Notes under the pieces: model-generated
Seen by the model: the letters and a program-made list of their open reading frames with translations, nothing else
What the model was told of the DNA's origin: nothing
Databases searched by the model: none
Made by a program: the position numbers and the translations under genes
Shown here: positions 16,624 to 25,755 of the stretch, one piece after another
How positions within the stretch are numbered: position 1 is the stretch's first letter
Layout of the letters: each line of letters starts with the position of its first letter
Assembly (NCBI GenBank): GCA_052148435.1
Contig: JBKQIF010000022.1
Span: 1-64,000, forward strand
Direction: 5' to 3'
Length of the DNA stretch: 64,000 nt
DNA from: JBEKYD01 sp052148435
GTDB lineage: Bacteria; Acidobacteriota; Terriglobia; Bryobacterales; Bryobacteraceae

Positions 16624-17439
16624 TCACTTCGGAGTGAAGATGGAATCGGCGCTGAAGCGCTTGTAACCGCTGTAGCCGATGCGCAGGCGCTCGCGCTGGG
16701 GGCCGGTGCGAAACTGCAAGGTGTCGTCGGCTACGGTGTAGGCCGGAAACCAGTGCTTGCCATCCACCGGGTGGCGGACGGTGGTGAAGCGGGGGAAGAG
16801 ATTCTCCGACTTCATGGTGCGGATTTGCGGCACGGCCTGCCCCTGGAGGCGGACGATGTTGAGTTCTTTCTTCTCGACCCAAATCATGCCATCGAACAGG
16901 CGTTGTCCGGCGAGGATGCCGCGCGGCCGGACCTGGAGCACCCAGCAATCGACGCCGTCCACGGTTTCGTCGCCGCGGAAGGTGGTTTCGTAATTCCAGA
17001 GCCGGTCCTCGGTCAAGACCACGGGCTGGATGTCGCGGATATCCTCGAAATCTTCCGGCGTGAGCGCCAGGTGTACGAGGGTGTTTTCGGGCTTGCCGAT
17101 GAGTTCCTCGGTGCGCTCGTGCTGGGGCGAAAAAACGATGTCGCGCACTTCGCGATAGTGACCGCGGACGGCGCCGCGATCGTCCAATTCGTCGAGGGCC
17201 ACGGTCTGGCGATAGAGATACTGGTTGCGCTCGGCTTCGGTTTCGCTTTCGCGATGCGCCACCAGTTTCACCAGGTTGGGCGGCGGCGAGGGCTCCTGGG
17301 CGGGCAGGCGTTTCCCCAAAAGACCGAATGTTACAATGAGCGCGATGGCCAGAACGTCCGGCGGTTTCCGGGCGGCGCTATGGATCGGTTGGATTGCGCT
17401 GGGCGTGGCGGGGTTGGGATACGCGCGGTTGAAGGGCAT
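16624..17439 (-). CDS. Secreted outer-membrane lipoprotein-sorting-like (LolA/VioE-fold) protein
   Basis: 271 residues. A hydrophobic export signal (VLAIALIVTFGLLGKRLPAQ, about 29-48) sits behind a long polar N-terminus. No good internal start codon was found, so ATG 17439 is retained. The mature part has the incomplete-barrel pattern of LolA-like proteins: YLYRQTVALDELD, DRLWNYETTFRGDETVDGVDCWVLQV, WVEKKELNIVRLQGQ, HWFPAYTVADDTLQF and RIGYSGYKRFSADSIF. Its 5' end overlaps that of the divergent CPBP gene by about 100 bp. Role probably periplasmic lipid or lipoprotein handling (inference). Confidence 0.65.
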   Translation of the reverse strand: MPFNRAYPNPATPSAIQPIHSAARKPPDVLAIALIVTFGLLGKRLPAQEPSPPPNLVKLVAHRESETEAERNQYLYRQTVALDELDDRGAVRGHYREVRDIVFSPQHERTEELIGKPENTLVHLALTPEDFEDIRDIQPVVLTEDRLWNYETTFRGDETVDGVDCWVLQVRPRGILAGQRLFDGMIWVEKKELNIVRLQGQAVPQIRTMKSENLFPRFTTVRHPVDGKHWFPAYTVADDTLQFRTGPQRERLRIGYSGYKRFSADSIFTPK

Positions 17440-18298
17440 TCCGAACTGGGCGGCGCTGCCAATCCTAGCCGCCTTCCTTATCGAATATCCATTCTATCTG
17501 GTGGCCGGTTTTGCTTCGGCGCGGGAGCGGCTGAGCGGTCCGGCGTTGCCGGCGTTTCTGGTGCTGTCGGCCACGCTGCCGTACCTGGCTTCGACGTACG
17601 CCACCGAATTCCACTGGACTGCTCCGGTGCAGCTGGCGGCGCTGGCGCTGGCCTTGGGGCTGTGGTACCGGATTCTGCCGTTCTGCGCGCTCACCGACCT
17701 CGGCTTTCTGGCGCTGGTGGCGTCGGTCTACGTGTTCAAGTTTTTCGATCCGATTTATCCCATCGTTTTCAAAATCAGGCTGTCGTTTCTGGGGCATCTG
17801 ACTCTGATCCACCTGGGTGTGCTGGTGCTGACGCTGGAGCGGCGCATCCACGAAACCGGCTACGGTTTCTGGCCCAATCTGCGCGATTGGCGCACCGGGG
17901 CAGTGAACTATTTGTATTTCCTGCCGGTGGGAGCGGTGCTGGCGTTGGGGCTGCACGCGGCGCGGGCGGGCGGCGGCGCGCCCGTATGGCTGGTGCCCGG
18001 CATCTTCTTCGGCATGTTGTGGACGGTGGCTCTATCCGAAGAATTCCTGTTCCGAGGGGTGCTGCAGCAATGGCTGGAAGAGTGGAACTGCAGCCGCTCG
18101 GCCGCCCTGGCGCTGGCTTCGCTGGCCTTCGGCGTGGTGCACCTCTGGTTTCGCGGGTTCCCGAACTGGCGTTGGGCGCTGATCGCCGCCGCCCTTGGCT
18201 GGTTCTGCGGGAGGGCTCGCAATCAGGCGGGCAACATTCGAGCCGGTATGGTCACGCACGCCCTGGTGATCGCGACCTGGATGGGATTTTTCGCGTGA
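17336..18298 (+). CDS. CPBP family intramembrane glutamic endopeptidase
   Basis: 320 residues from ATG 17336 (an in-frame ATG at 17345 is equally possible). Eight or so hydrophobic segments. The Abi/CAAX motif 1 with paired glutamates and arginine is LSEEFLFRGVLQQWL. Motif 2 is FGVVHLWFRGFPNW and the third conserved histidine region is MVTHALVIATW. Related proteins process prenylated or bacteriocin-type substrates. The target here is unknown. Confidence 0.85.
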   Translation: MSAMARTSGGFRAALWIGWIALGVAGLGYARLKGIPNWAALPILAAFLIEYPFYLVAGFASARERLSGPALPAFLVLSATLPYLASTYATEFHWTAPVQLAALALALGLWYRILPFCALTDLGFLALVASVYVFKFFDPIYPIVFKIRLSFLGHLTLIHLGVLVLTLERRIHETGYGFWPNLRDWRTGAVNYLYFLPVGAVLALGLHAARAGGGAPVWLVPGIFFGMLWTVALSEEFLFRGVLQQWLEEWNCSRSAALALASLAFGVVHLWFRGFPNWRWALIAAALGWFCGRARNQAGNIRAGMVTHALVIATWMGFFA

Positions 18299-18578
18299 TA
18301 GCGCCTGCAAGCCAAGCTGAATCAGAATTTCATGGTTGCCAACCTCATGATGGCCTTAATCAAGGCATGGTAACCGGCGACCAAGGGCGAGGTTCATGCT
18401 CGATTCCGGCCAGGACCTCGGCGTTTCCCCTGCCGGTAATCGCCGAAGGCCGCTGGAATGACGGATTTTGCTTTTTTATCAATGTGTTAGAGGAATTGTA
18501 CGAAATCCAACTGGAGCTAAAACAAAAAATAAGATTTCTCTTGCTTCCAAAATCGGAATCTTCTATTATTAGAAGTAA

Positions 18579-18668
18579 GCCGGGGAGGCAACTCCCACCA
18601 AAGCGAGACTAACCTCTAAGAAAGACCCCTGAAGCAATCCTCCCCGGCGCCCGAAAGGGTCAGAGGTT
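18579..18668 (+). ncRNA. Candidate pseudoknotted structured RNA (leader or small RNA), class unknown
   Basis: A perfect 10-bp stem (18579-18588 with 18639-18648, GCCGGGGAGG/CCTCCCCGGC) encloses a loop. The loop segments AACCTCT (18611-18617) and GACCC (18624-18628) pair with GGGTC (18657-18661) and AGAGGTT (18662-18668) beyond the stem, giving an H-type pseudoknot of 22 bp in all. The 5' strand of stem 1 can alternatively close a GGGAG-GCAA-CTCCC tetraloop hairpin (18583-18596), so two exclusive folds exist, as in switching RNAs. The plus strand is assumed because dxr lies downstream. No Rfam class was recognised. Confidence 0.45.
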
Positions 18669-18730
18669 CTTCCAAAAACAGAAAAATTACGATCCGGCGG
18701 AGATTTTGCGACCATGGGTTCGGGGCCTCA

Positions 18731-18774
18731 CACCCCAGCACGGAAGTCCCGTAGCGGTTCCAACCGTTGGGGTG
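18731..18774 (+). other. Predicted three-way junction structure in dxr leader
   Basis: CACCCCAGC (18731-18739) pairs with GTTGGGGTG (18766-18774). Inside are the hairpins ACGG-AAGTC-CCGT (18740-18752) and CGG-TTCCAA-CCG (18755-18766). It lies about 60 bp upstream of the dxr start. It could be part of the same RNA as the pseudoknot or a separate element. Confidence 0.35.
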
Positions 18775-18836
18775 GTACCCGGAAACTGCGTGTTATGATG
18801 GCGTAAGCGCCTGCAGTTCAATTCTTGGACCCTGTA

Positions 18837-20030
18837 ATGACGACGATCACCGTCCTCGGCTCGACCGGCTCAATCGGAACCAACACTCTCGACGTGGTCC
18901 GGCGGAACCCTCGGAAGTATGCCATCCACGCTTTGGTGGCGGGCCAAAATGTGGCCGAACTCGCATCCCAAATTGTGGAGTTTCGTCCCAAGGTGGCCGT
19001 GGTCGCGACTTCGAGCGATCTGGATCGTCTTATAGCCAGGTTGGAAACAACCCGTCTGCCACGCTCGGAATGGCCGGAACTGGGCTGGGGCGATGCCGGC
19101 CGGATTGCGGTTTCGACGGCGGCCGAAGTGGACACGGTGATTTCGGCGATCGTGGGCGTAACCGGCTTGAGCGCCACCTACGAGGCCATTCGGAAGGGAA
19201 AGCGGGTGGGGCTGGCGAATAAAGAGGTACTGGTTTCGGCCGGAAGGCTGGTCATGCAGGCGGTGCGCGAGCACGGCGCCGAATTGGTGCCGGTGGATAG
19301 CGAACACAACGGCGCCCACCAGTGTTTGCGGGCAGGCAACCGGCAAAGCGTTTCGCGGCTGATTTTGACGGCTTCCGGCGGGCCGTTCCGCAACACGCCG
19401 GGCGAGGCGCTGGGGTCGGTCACGCCGGCCCAGGCGCTGCAGCACCCGACCTGGCGCATGGGAAACCGGATCACCATCGATTGCGCCACTCTCATGAACA
19501 AAGGCTTCGAGGTGATCGAGGCCTGCTGGCTGTTCGATTTCGCGCCTTCCGAGATCGACGTGGTGGTGCATCCGCAATCGAGCGTCCACGCCATGATCGA
19601 ATACCACGACGGCAGCGTGCTGGCGCAGATCTCCGCCACCGATATGCGCATGCCCATCCAGTATGCGCTCAGCTATCCTGAGCGGGACCAGGCGCCGGTG
19701 CCGAAAATCGATTGGTCGCAGGCGCGCCAATGGGAGTTTCTGCCGCCCGATTTCGCCAAATTCCCGCTGCTAAAACTGGCCTACCGGTGCCAGGAAGCCG
19801 GCGGTTCCGCTACCTGTACGCTGAATGCGGCCGATGAGATAGCCGTGCAGGCCTTCCTGGAGGGACAGATTCCGTTCCCTGGGATCTACGAGGTGGTTGA
19901 GGAGACGCTGGCGCGCATGCCGGCGCATGCGCCTCAATCGATCGGAGATATTCTGGAGATAGACGCCGAGTCGCGAGTGCTGGCGCGGGAGATGGTAGTG
20001 GCGCGCGCTGCCGGCGCGGTGACGGCGTGA
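18837..20030 (+). CDS. dxr: 1-deoxy-D-xylulose 5-phosphate reductoisomerase
   Basis: 397 residues from ATG 18837 (a TTG four codons upstream is disregarded). It converts DXP to MEP in the non-mevalonate isoprenoid pathway. The NADPH-binding start TVLGSTGSIGTNTLDV, the LANKEVLVSAG segment, the metal-binding acidic motif VDSEHNGAHQCL, the substrate loop SGGPFRNTP and MGNRITIDCATLMNKGFEVIEA and HPQSSVHAMIEY are all present. rseP follows after 6 bp, a common arrangement in bacteria. Confidence 0.97.
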   Translation: MTTITVLGSTGSIGTNTLDVVRRNPRKYAIHALVAGQNVAELASQIVEFRPKVAVVATSSDLDRLIARLETTRLPRSEWPELGWGDAGRIAVSTAAEVDTVISAIVGVTGLSATYEAIRKGKRVGLANKEVLVSAGRLVMQAVREHGAELVPVDSEHNGAHQCLRAGNRQSVSRLILTASGGPFRNTPGEALGSVTPAQALQHPTWRMGNRITIDCATLMNKGFEVIEACWLFDFAPSEIDVVVHPQSSVHAMIEYHDGSVLAQISATDMRMPIQYALSYPERDQAPVPKIDWSQARQWEFLPPDFAKFPLLKLAYRCQEAGGSATCTLNAADEIAVQAFLEGQIPFPGIYEVVEETLARMPAHAPQSIGDILEIDAESRVLAREMVVARAAGAVTA

Positions 20031-20036
20031 GGCATT

Positions 20037-21365
20037 ATGTTCGCTTGGGGTGAAGACATTCTCTGGCTGCTGGTCCTGATCGGGGTCATGATTATGATCC
20101 ACGAGGCAGGCCACTATTGGGCGGCCCGCTATTTTAACGTCAAAGTGGAAGTGTTCAGCTTCGGTTTCGGCCCGCGGCTGTTTGGATTCCGCCGGGGCGA
20201 GACCGACTATCGGTTTTCCTTGATTCTGCTGGGCGGCTACGTCAAGATGGCGGGCGAGCAATTCTCCGAGGAGCAATCCGACGACCCGCGCCATCTCATG
20301 AATCGGCCGCGTTGGCAGCGGCTGATTATCTATTTCGCCGGGCCTTTCATGAACTTCGTGCTGGCGGTGGGATTGTTGGCCGGGCTGTACATGGTGAAGT
20401 ATCAGCGGGTGGCCGATATCGACCTGCAGGCGGTAATCGGTCACGTGGCGCCCGGCTCGCCGGCCGCCAAGGCCGGTTTAGAGGATGGCGACCGGATCGT
20501 CGCGTTGGATGGCAAGGCTAATCCCAACTGGGAGGATGTCGGCCTGGAGGAAGTGCAAAGCGCCTACCGGCCGATGCGTGTCACCGTGGAGCGAAGCGGC
20601 AAGCGCCTCGACTATACCGTGACTCCCATTTTGAGCCAGCTTACCGGCGTAGGGTACGCAGGGTGGGATGAGCACGGCCAGATCGAGTTGGGGGGTATCG
20701 AGCCTGGCTTCCCGGCCGAGAAAGCCGGCCTCAAGAAGGGCGATTTGATCCTCTCCGTGAACGGCGTGCCGATTCATTCCCAGGTCAAGTTTCGGGAAAC
20801 CATCAGCGCCAGCGGCGGCAAGCCGATCACTATCCAGGTGGACCGCAAAGGGCAGATCGAATCTTTCACTGTCCGGCCCGTGTACGCCAAACTGGATGGC
20901 CCCTCCCGCTGGATGATCGGCGTGCAGCCGCAGCCGAAACTGCACCTGGTGACCACCCGCCTTTCCCTCGGCCCGGCGCTACGGGAGTCGGTGGAGCAGA
21001 ATGGCAAGAACGCCTTCATCATCGTCCAGTTTCTGAAGGGCATGGCGGAGCGCCGCATGTCCACCAAGACGATTGCCGGGCCGATCGCCCTGGGTCAGCT
21101 CTCCGGCGCGGCGGCGCGCGAGGGCCCGGCCGAATTTTTCGGATTCATGTCGATCGTCAGCCTCAACCTGGCCATCTTCAATCTGCTGCCCATCCCCATC
21201 CTGGACGGCGGTTCCATTCTCATGCTGCTGATCGAAATCATTCTGCAGCGCGACATGAGCCTGAACGTGAAGGAAGCCGTTTTCAAGGTTGGATTCGTCT
21301 TCATTATGGTGATCGTGGCCTTCGTGATTTACAACGACATTTCCAAAATGCTGCCGGCGGGGTAG
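20037..21365 (+). CDS. rseP: RIP metalloprotease RseP (site-2 protease with two PDZ domains)
   Basis: 442 residues. The zinc motif HEAGH is at 22-26 in the first membrane helix. Two periplasmic PDZ domains follow (about 125-205 and 210-290, each with a GSPAAKAGLEDGDRIV-like carboxylate loop), then the conserved NLLPIPILDGG near 385. In other bacteria it cleaves anti-sigma factors within the membrane after a first cut, releasing an ECF sigma factor. The ECF/anti-sigma pair at 49.9-51.1 kb could be a target, but that is speculative. Probably co-transcribed with dxr. Confidence 0.96.
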   Translation: MFAWGEDILWLLVLIGVMIMIHEAGHYWAARYFNVKVEVFSFGFGPRLFGFRRGETDYRFSLILLGGYVKMAGEQFSEEQSDDPRHLMNRPRWQRLIIYFAGPFMNFVLAVGLLAGLYMVKYQRVADIDLQAVIGHVAPGSPAAKAGLEDGDRIVALDGKANPNWEDVGLEEVQSAYRPMRVTVERSGKRLDYTVTPILSQLTGVGYAGWDEHGQIELGGIEPGFPAEKAGLKKGDLILSVNGVPIHSQVKFRETISASGGKPITIQVDRKGQIESFTVRPVYAKLDGPSRWMIGVQPQPKLHLVTTRLSLGPALRESVEQNGKNAFIIVQFLKGMAERRMSTKTIAGPIALGQLSGAAAREGPAEFFGFMSIVSLNLAIFNLLPIPILDGGSILMLLIEIILQRDMSLNVKEAVFKVGFVFIMVIVAFVIYNDISKMLPAG

Positions 21366-21424
21366 GCGGTTGCGGAAAAAGGCTTTGACAGGCCAGGAGG
21401 CCGGTTCCACGATCATTTGCAACC

Positions 21425-21453
21425 TTGGACGCCAAACCGTCATCTGCTAAGCT
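21425..21453 (+). promoter_or_regulatory. Promoter candidate for bshC
   Basis: TTGGAC (21425-21430), 17-bp spacer, TAAGCT (21448-21453). The -10 ends 11 bp before the bshC ATG, so the leader would be very short and no ribosome-binding site is visible. Confidence 0.45.
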
Positions 21454-21464
21454 GATCGATTGCC

Positions 21465-23042
21465 ATGTCGTCTACCTGCGTCCGCCAGGCCGAGTTGCCG
21501 CACACCACACGCCTGTTTTCGGACGTGCTCTATCATCCCGAGCGCACGGTCCCCTATTACACCCATCCCTTTCGCGATCTGAACGCGTATCGCTCGGCCG
21601 CCCGATCCATCGACCTCGCGCCGGAGCGCCGGGCGGCGCTGGTCCGGGCCATGGCGCGTTTCAACCCCGGCAGCAAGGCGCTCGACCGGCTGGGGGAAGC
21701 CGGCACCGTGGCCGTGGTCACCGGCCAGCAGGTCGGGCTGTTCGGTGGGCCGGCGTACACCATCTACAAGGCTTTGCACGCCGCGCGCCTGGCCAAATGG
21801 CTTACCGAAAATGGAATACCCGCCGTGCCGGTCTTCTGGCTGGCTACCGAAGACCATGATTTCGCCGAGGTGAACCACGTCTGGGTATACGATGCCGAGC
21901 ATTGCCCGGCGCGCCTGGAAGTGGCCGCCCAGACGGCCGGCCAACCGGTAGGCGAAGTAGTTTTGAATGCTCCACCCGTGGACGGGCTGTGCCGGGCTCT
22001 GGCGGGCCTGCCGCACGCCGGGGAAGTGGCCGATCTGGTGGCCGAAGCGTATCGCCCGGGCTGCACCATGGGACAGTCTTTCAGCCACCTGATGGGCCGT
22101 CTGCTGGCGCGCTACGATATTCCCCGCATGGATCCCATGTCGCCGGAATTCCGCGCCCTGGCCGCGCCCGCCATGCGGAAAGCCGTGGCGGCCGCCGGCG
22201 AGCTCACCCACGACGTTCTGGAACGGAATCGGGCACTGGCGCAAGCCGGCTACCACGCCCAGGTGCATGTCGAACCTTACACGTCGCTTTTCTTCCTGCT
22301 GGAGGATGGCAAGCGCTTCGCCTTACGGCGCAACGGCGGCGGCGACTATCGGCTGGGAGCGCGGCGCCTGACCGCGGAAGAACTGGCCGGCCGTGCCGAG
22401 TCTCTCTCGCCCAACGCTCTGCTGCGTCCGGTAGTGCAGGATTCCGTGCTGCCCACGGTGGCATACATCGGCGGACCGGCGGAAATCGCCTATCTGGCGC
22501 AATCGGAGGCCATCTACCGCGTTGTGCTGGGCCGTATGCCGGTGGTGGTGCCGCGCGCCGGCTTCACCATTCTGGACGCCGCCAGCCAGTCGCGCCTGGA
22601 GCGTTACGGTCTCTCCCTCGGCAGTTTTTTTCACGGCGAAGAGCGGCTGCGCGAACAGATCGCCGCGCGCCTGTTGCCCGAAAAGCTTACTGCCGCTCTC
22701 GGCGCCGCCGCCGAAACCGTGGACACGGCTCTGGCGCGGCTGCGCACAGAGTTGGTGGCTTTCGACCCCACTCTGGCCAAAGCTCTCGATACCAGCAACC
22801 GCAAAATCCACCACCAGGTGGACAAAATCCGGCGCAAGGCGGCGCGCGAAATTCTGCGCCGCGATCTGCAGGCCATACGCGAGGCGCGTTCTCTCTACAA
22901 CCTCGTCTATCCCGAGCGGCATCTCCAGGAACGTCTCTACTCCATCCTCCCTTTCCTGGCCGAACACGGTCTTGGCCTGATCGATCGGCTCGAATCCGAG
23001 ATTCCTCTGGATTGCCCGGACCATCGCCTGCTGGTGGCCTGA
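21465..23042 (+). CDS. bshC: Bacillithiol biosynthesis cysteine-adding enzyme BshC
   Basis: 525 residues, the usual BshC length. Conserved sequences include VAVVTGQQVGLFGGPAYTIYKALHAARLA near 80-110, VFWLATEDHDFAEVNHVW, the GPAEIAYLAQSEAIYRVVLGRMPVVVPRAGFT stretch and a C-terminal coiled segment. It adds cysteine to glucosaminyl malate in the last step of bacillithiol synthesis. bshA and bshB are not in the window. The stop overlaps the start of the next gene (TGATG), implying translational coupling with a glucosidase. Confidence 0.93.
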   Translation: MSSTCVRQAELPHTTRLFSDVLYHPERTVPYYTHPFRDLNAYRSAARSIDLAPERRAALVRAMARFNPGSKALDRLGEAGTVAVVTGQQVGLFGGPAYTIYKALHAARLAKWLTENGIPAVPVFWLATEDHDFAEVNHVWVYDAEHCPARLEVAAQTAGQPVGEVVLNAPPVDGLCRALAGLPHAGEVADLVAEAYRPGCTMGQSFSHLMGRLLARYDIPRMDPMSPEFRALAAPAMRKAVAAAGELTHDVLERNRALAQAGYHAQVHVEPYTSLFFLLEDGKRFALRRNGGGDYRLGARRLTAEELAGRAESLSPNALLRPVVQDSVLPTVAYIGGPAEIAYLAQSEAIYRVVLGRMPVVVPRAGFTILDAASQSRLERYGLSLGSFFHGEERLREQIAARLLPEKLTAALGAAAETVDTALARLRTELVAFDPTLAKALDTSNRKIHHQVDKIRRKAAREILRRDLQAIREARSLYNLVYPERHLQERLYSILPFLAEHGLGLIDRLESEIPLDCPDHRLLVA

Positions 23043-25684
23043 TGCCCAATCACGCGCCCATGGCGGAACAGGCGCGCCTGGAGGAATCGCGGCTGCGGCG
23101 GGCTCATTGGAACCGTTGGGGCCCCTTCCTGAGCGAACGCGCCTGGGGTACGGTGCGCGAAGACTATAGCCCCGACGGCGGCGCCTGGGATTATTTCCCC
23201 TTCGACCACGCAGGCCGCCGCGCGTACCGGTGGAACGAAGACGGACTGGCCGGCATCTCGGACCGTCACCAGCGGATTTGCTTCGCCATCGCCCTGTGGA
23301 ACGGCCGCGACGAAATCCTCAAAGAACGATTGTTCGGCCTCACCGGCGAAGAGGGCAATCATGGCGAGGACGTAAAGGAGTATTACTTCTATCTCGACAA
23401 TACTCCCACCCACTCGTACATGAAGTATCTGTACAAGTATCCGCAGGCGGCCTTCCCCTACCGGCAGTTGCGCGAAGAGAACCGGCGCCGCACCCGCCAG
23501 GACGCGGAGTACGAACTGGCCGATACCGGAGTCTTTGCGGAAAGCCGCTATTTCGATGTGCTGGTGGAATACGCCAAGGCCGGCCCCGATGACATCCTTA
23601 TCCGCGTGACGGCGGCGAATCGCGGGCCGGAGCCGGCCTCTCTCGACCTGCTGCCCACCGTCTGGTTCCGCAATACGTGGAGGTGGGGGCGGCCGGTGGA
23701 TAAGCCTTCGCTTCGCCTGTCGGCGCCGGGCGTCATCGAGCTGACCGAGCCCCAGTACGGGAAGCGTTGGCTTCACGCGGATGGCTCGCCCGTTTGGCTG
23801 TTCACCGAGAACGAGACCGACAACCAGGCGCTTTGGGGCTCCGCCAACAGCGCGCCTTTTGTCAAGGACGGCATCGGCCGCCGCGTGGTCGAAGGCGCGG
23901 CCGGCGCCGTGAATCCCGAGCCGCGCGGCACCAAGGCCGCCGCCCATCACCATCTTGCGCTGGCTCCCGGTGAATCGAGGACCGCGGCGTTGCGCCTGGC
24001 CGACGCGCCCGCCGCCGAGCCCTTCGGCGCCGCTTTCTCCCAGATCTTCTCCGACCGGATTAGCGAGGCCGACCGGTTCTACGATACGGTCACGCCCCAG
24101 AACCTCTCCGCCGACGCCCGCTCGGTGATGCGTCAGGCCTTCGCCGGCATGCTATGGTCCAAGCAGTATTACCGCTACGTGGTGCGCGACTGGCTGGCCG
24201 GAGATCCCGCCTTCCCGCCGCCCGCGGCCGAACGCCGGCGCGGCCGAAACCACGAATGGACTCACCTCTACAACAGCGACGTGATTTCCATGCCGGATAA
24301 GTGGGAGTATCCGTGGTACGCCGCCTGGGACCTGGCCTTTCATACTCTGCCGCTCGCGCTGATCGATTCCGATTTCGCCAAGGGGCAATTGGTGCTGATG
24401 CTGCGCGAATGGTACATGCATCCCAACGGACAGTTGCCGGCTTACGAATGGAATTTCTCCGATGTCAATCCGCCGGTGCACGCCTGGGCCGCGATGCGGG
24501 TCTATCAGATCGAACGCAAGCGGCGCGGCCACGGCGATCGCGCCTTCCTGGAGCGCATCTTTCACAAACTGCTGCTCAACTTCACCTGGTGGGTGAATCG
24601 CAAGGACGCCGAAGGCCGGAGCGTGTTCCAGGGCGGCTTCCTGGGCCTGGACAATATCGGCGTTTTCAACCGCAGCGAGCCGCTGCCCGGCGGCGGCTTT
24701 ATCGAGCAGGCCGATGCCACCGGCTGGATGGCCATGTACAGTCTGAACCTGATGGCCATCGCGCTCGAACTGGCGCGCGACGATTCCTCCTATGAAGATG
24801 TCGCCAGCAAGTTCTGGGAACACTTTCTGTTCATCGCCAGGGCCATGACTCATCTCGGCGACGATGGGGTGAGCCTGTGGGATGAAGAGGACGGTTTCTT
24901 CTACGATTTTCTCCGCTTGCCGGACGGCCGGCGCCAGCCGCTGAAGGTGCGGTCGGTGGTCGGGCTGATCCCGCTGTTCGCGGTGGAAACCATCGAGCCG
25001 CGCGTGATGGAGCGGCTTCCCGGCTTTGACCGCCGTATGAAGTGGTTCATCCGCCATCGGCCGGACCTGACCCACAACGTGGCCTCCATGGCGGTGCCCG
25101 GCAAGGGCGAGCGGAAGTTGCTGGCCATCGTCAATCCCGACCAATTGCGGCGCATTCTCAGCCGTATGTTGGATGAAAACGAGTTTCTCTCGCCGTACGG
25201 CATCCGCAGCTTGTCGCGCGCGCATTGCGACCATCCTTATGCCCTGAACACCGGCGGCAAGGTCTATTCGGTGAATTACGAGCCGGCGGAATCGCGCTGC
25301 GGATTATTCGGCGGCAATTCCAATTGGCGCGGCCCGGTCTGGTTCCCGCTCAATTATCTGCTCATCGAATCGTTGCAGCGTTTCCATCACTACCTGGGCG
25401 ACGACTATAAGGTGGAGTGTCCCACCGGCTCCGGCCGCATGTTGACTCTGTGGGAAGTGGCGGCGGAAATCTCCCGGCGTCTGTCGCGCATCTTTCTGCG
25501 AGACGAAAACGGCCGTCGCGCCGTCTGCGCCTCCCATGCGGCGCTCGAAAACGATCCGCACTGGCGCGACCTGCTGTTGTTTTTCGAGTACTACGACGGG
25601 GACACGGGAGCCGGCCTGGGCGCCAGCCATCAGACCGGATGGACCGGGCTGGTGGCGAAACTCCTGCAGCAAAGCGGCGAATAG
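23042..25684 (+). CDS. MGH1-type/GH63-like glucosidase
   Basis: 880 residues. The N-terminal RAHWNRWGPFLSERAWGTVREDYSPDG and then GISDRHQRICFAIALWNGRD are hallmarks of bacterial GH63-type proteins. The (alpha/alpha)6 barrel occupies the C-terminal half, with WAAMRVYQIERKRRG, QADATGWMAMYSLNLMAIALELA and GNSNWRGPVWFPLNYLLIESLQRF. No signal peptide, so probably cytoplasmic. Family members act on alpha-glucosidic bonds such as those of mannosylglycerate or glucosylglycerate. The substrate here is unknown. It is translationally coupled to bshC. The bacillithiol connection is unexplained. Confidence 0.85.
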   Translation: MPNHAPMAEQARLEESRLRRAHWNRWGPFLSERAWGTVREDYSPDGGAWDYFPFDHAGRRAYRWNEDGLAGISDRHQRICFAIALWNGRDEILKERLFGLTGEEGNHGEDVKEYYFYLDNTPTHSYMKYLYKYPQAAFPYRQLREENRRRTRQDAEYELADTGVFAESRYFDVLVEYAKAGPDDILIRVTAANRGPEPASLDLLPTVWFRNTWRWGRPVDKPSLRLSAPGVIELTEPQYGKRWLHADGSPVWLFTENETDNQALWGSANSAPFVKDGIGRRVVEGAAGAVNPEPRGTKAAAHHHLALAPGESRTAALRLADAPAAEPFGAAFSQIFSDRISEADRFYDTVTPQNLSADARSVMRQAFAGMLWSKQYYRYVVRDWLAGDPAFPPPAAERRRGRNHEWTHLYNSDVISMPDKWEYPWYAAWDLAFHTLPLALIDSDFAKGQLVLMLREWYMHPNGQLPAYEWNFSDVNPPVHAWAAMRVYQIERKRRGHGDRAFLERIFHKLLLNFTWWVNRKDAEGRSVFQGGFLGLDNIGVFNRSEPLPGGGFIEQADATGWMAMYSLNLMAIALELARDDSSYEDVASKFWEHFLFIARAMTHLGDDGVSLWDEEDGFFYDFLRLPDGRRQPLKVRSVVGLIPLFAVETIEPRVMERLPGFDRRMKWFIRHRPDLTHNVASMAVPGKGERKLLAIVNPDQLRRILSRMLDENEFLSPYGIRSLSRAHCDHPYALNTGGKVYSVNYEPAESRCGLFGGNSNWRGPVWFPLNYLLIESLQRFHHYLGDDYKVECPTGSGRMLTLWEVAAEISRRLSRIFLRDENGRRAVCASHAALENDPHWRDLLLFFEYYDGDTGAGLGASHQTGWTGLVAKLLQQSGE

Positions 25685-25755
25685 CGGTTCGCCACGTATT
25701 TCCGCGAAGTGGGACAGTGCCTCGCGCATACTATTCCGGCCACCGAGGGGAAACC

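Larger units (their letters stand above)
18299..18836 (+). other. 538-bp non-coding region with strong RNA-folding potential upstream of dxr
   Basis: No convincing coding frame. The first 200 bases show nothing distinct. From about 18565 the DNA becomes AT-richer and then shows two separate structured blocks (18579-18668 and 18731-18774), followed by a TATGAT hexamer at 18794-18799 that may be the -10 of dxr. Signatures of RNase P RNA, tmRNA, SRP RNA and the common riboswitches were looked for by eye and not found. Confidence 0.6.

Noticed and set aside
18299..18836. Possible RNase P RNA, tmRNA or SRP RNA upstream of dxr
   Set aside because: The invariant GAGGAAAGTC of RNase P, the tRNA-like ends of tmRNA and the GGTCAGGTCCGGAAGGAAGC core of SRP RNA are all absent, despite the rich secondary structure.
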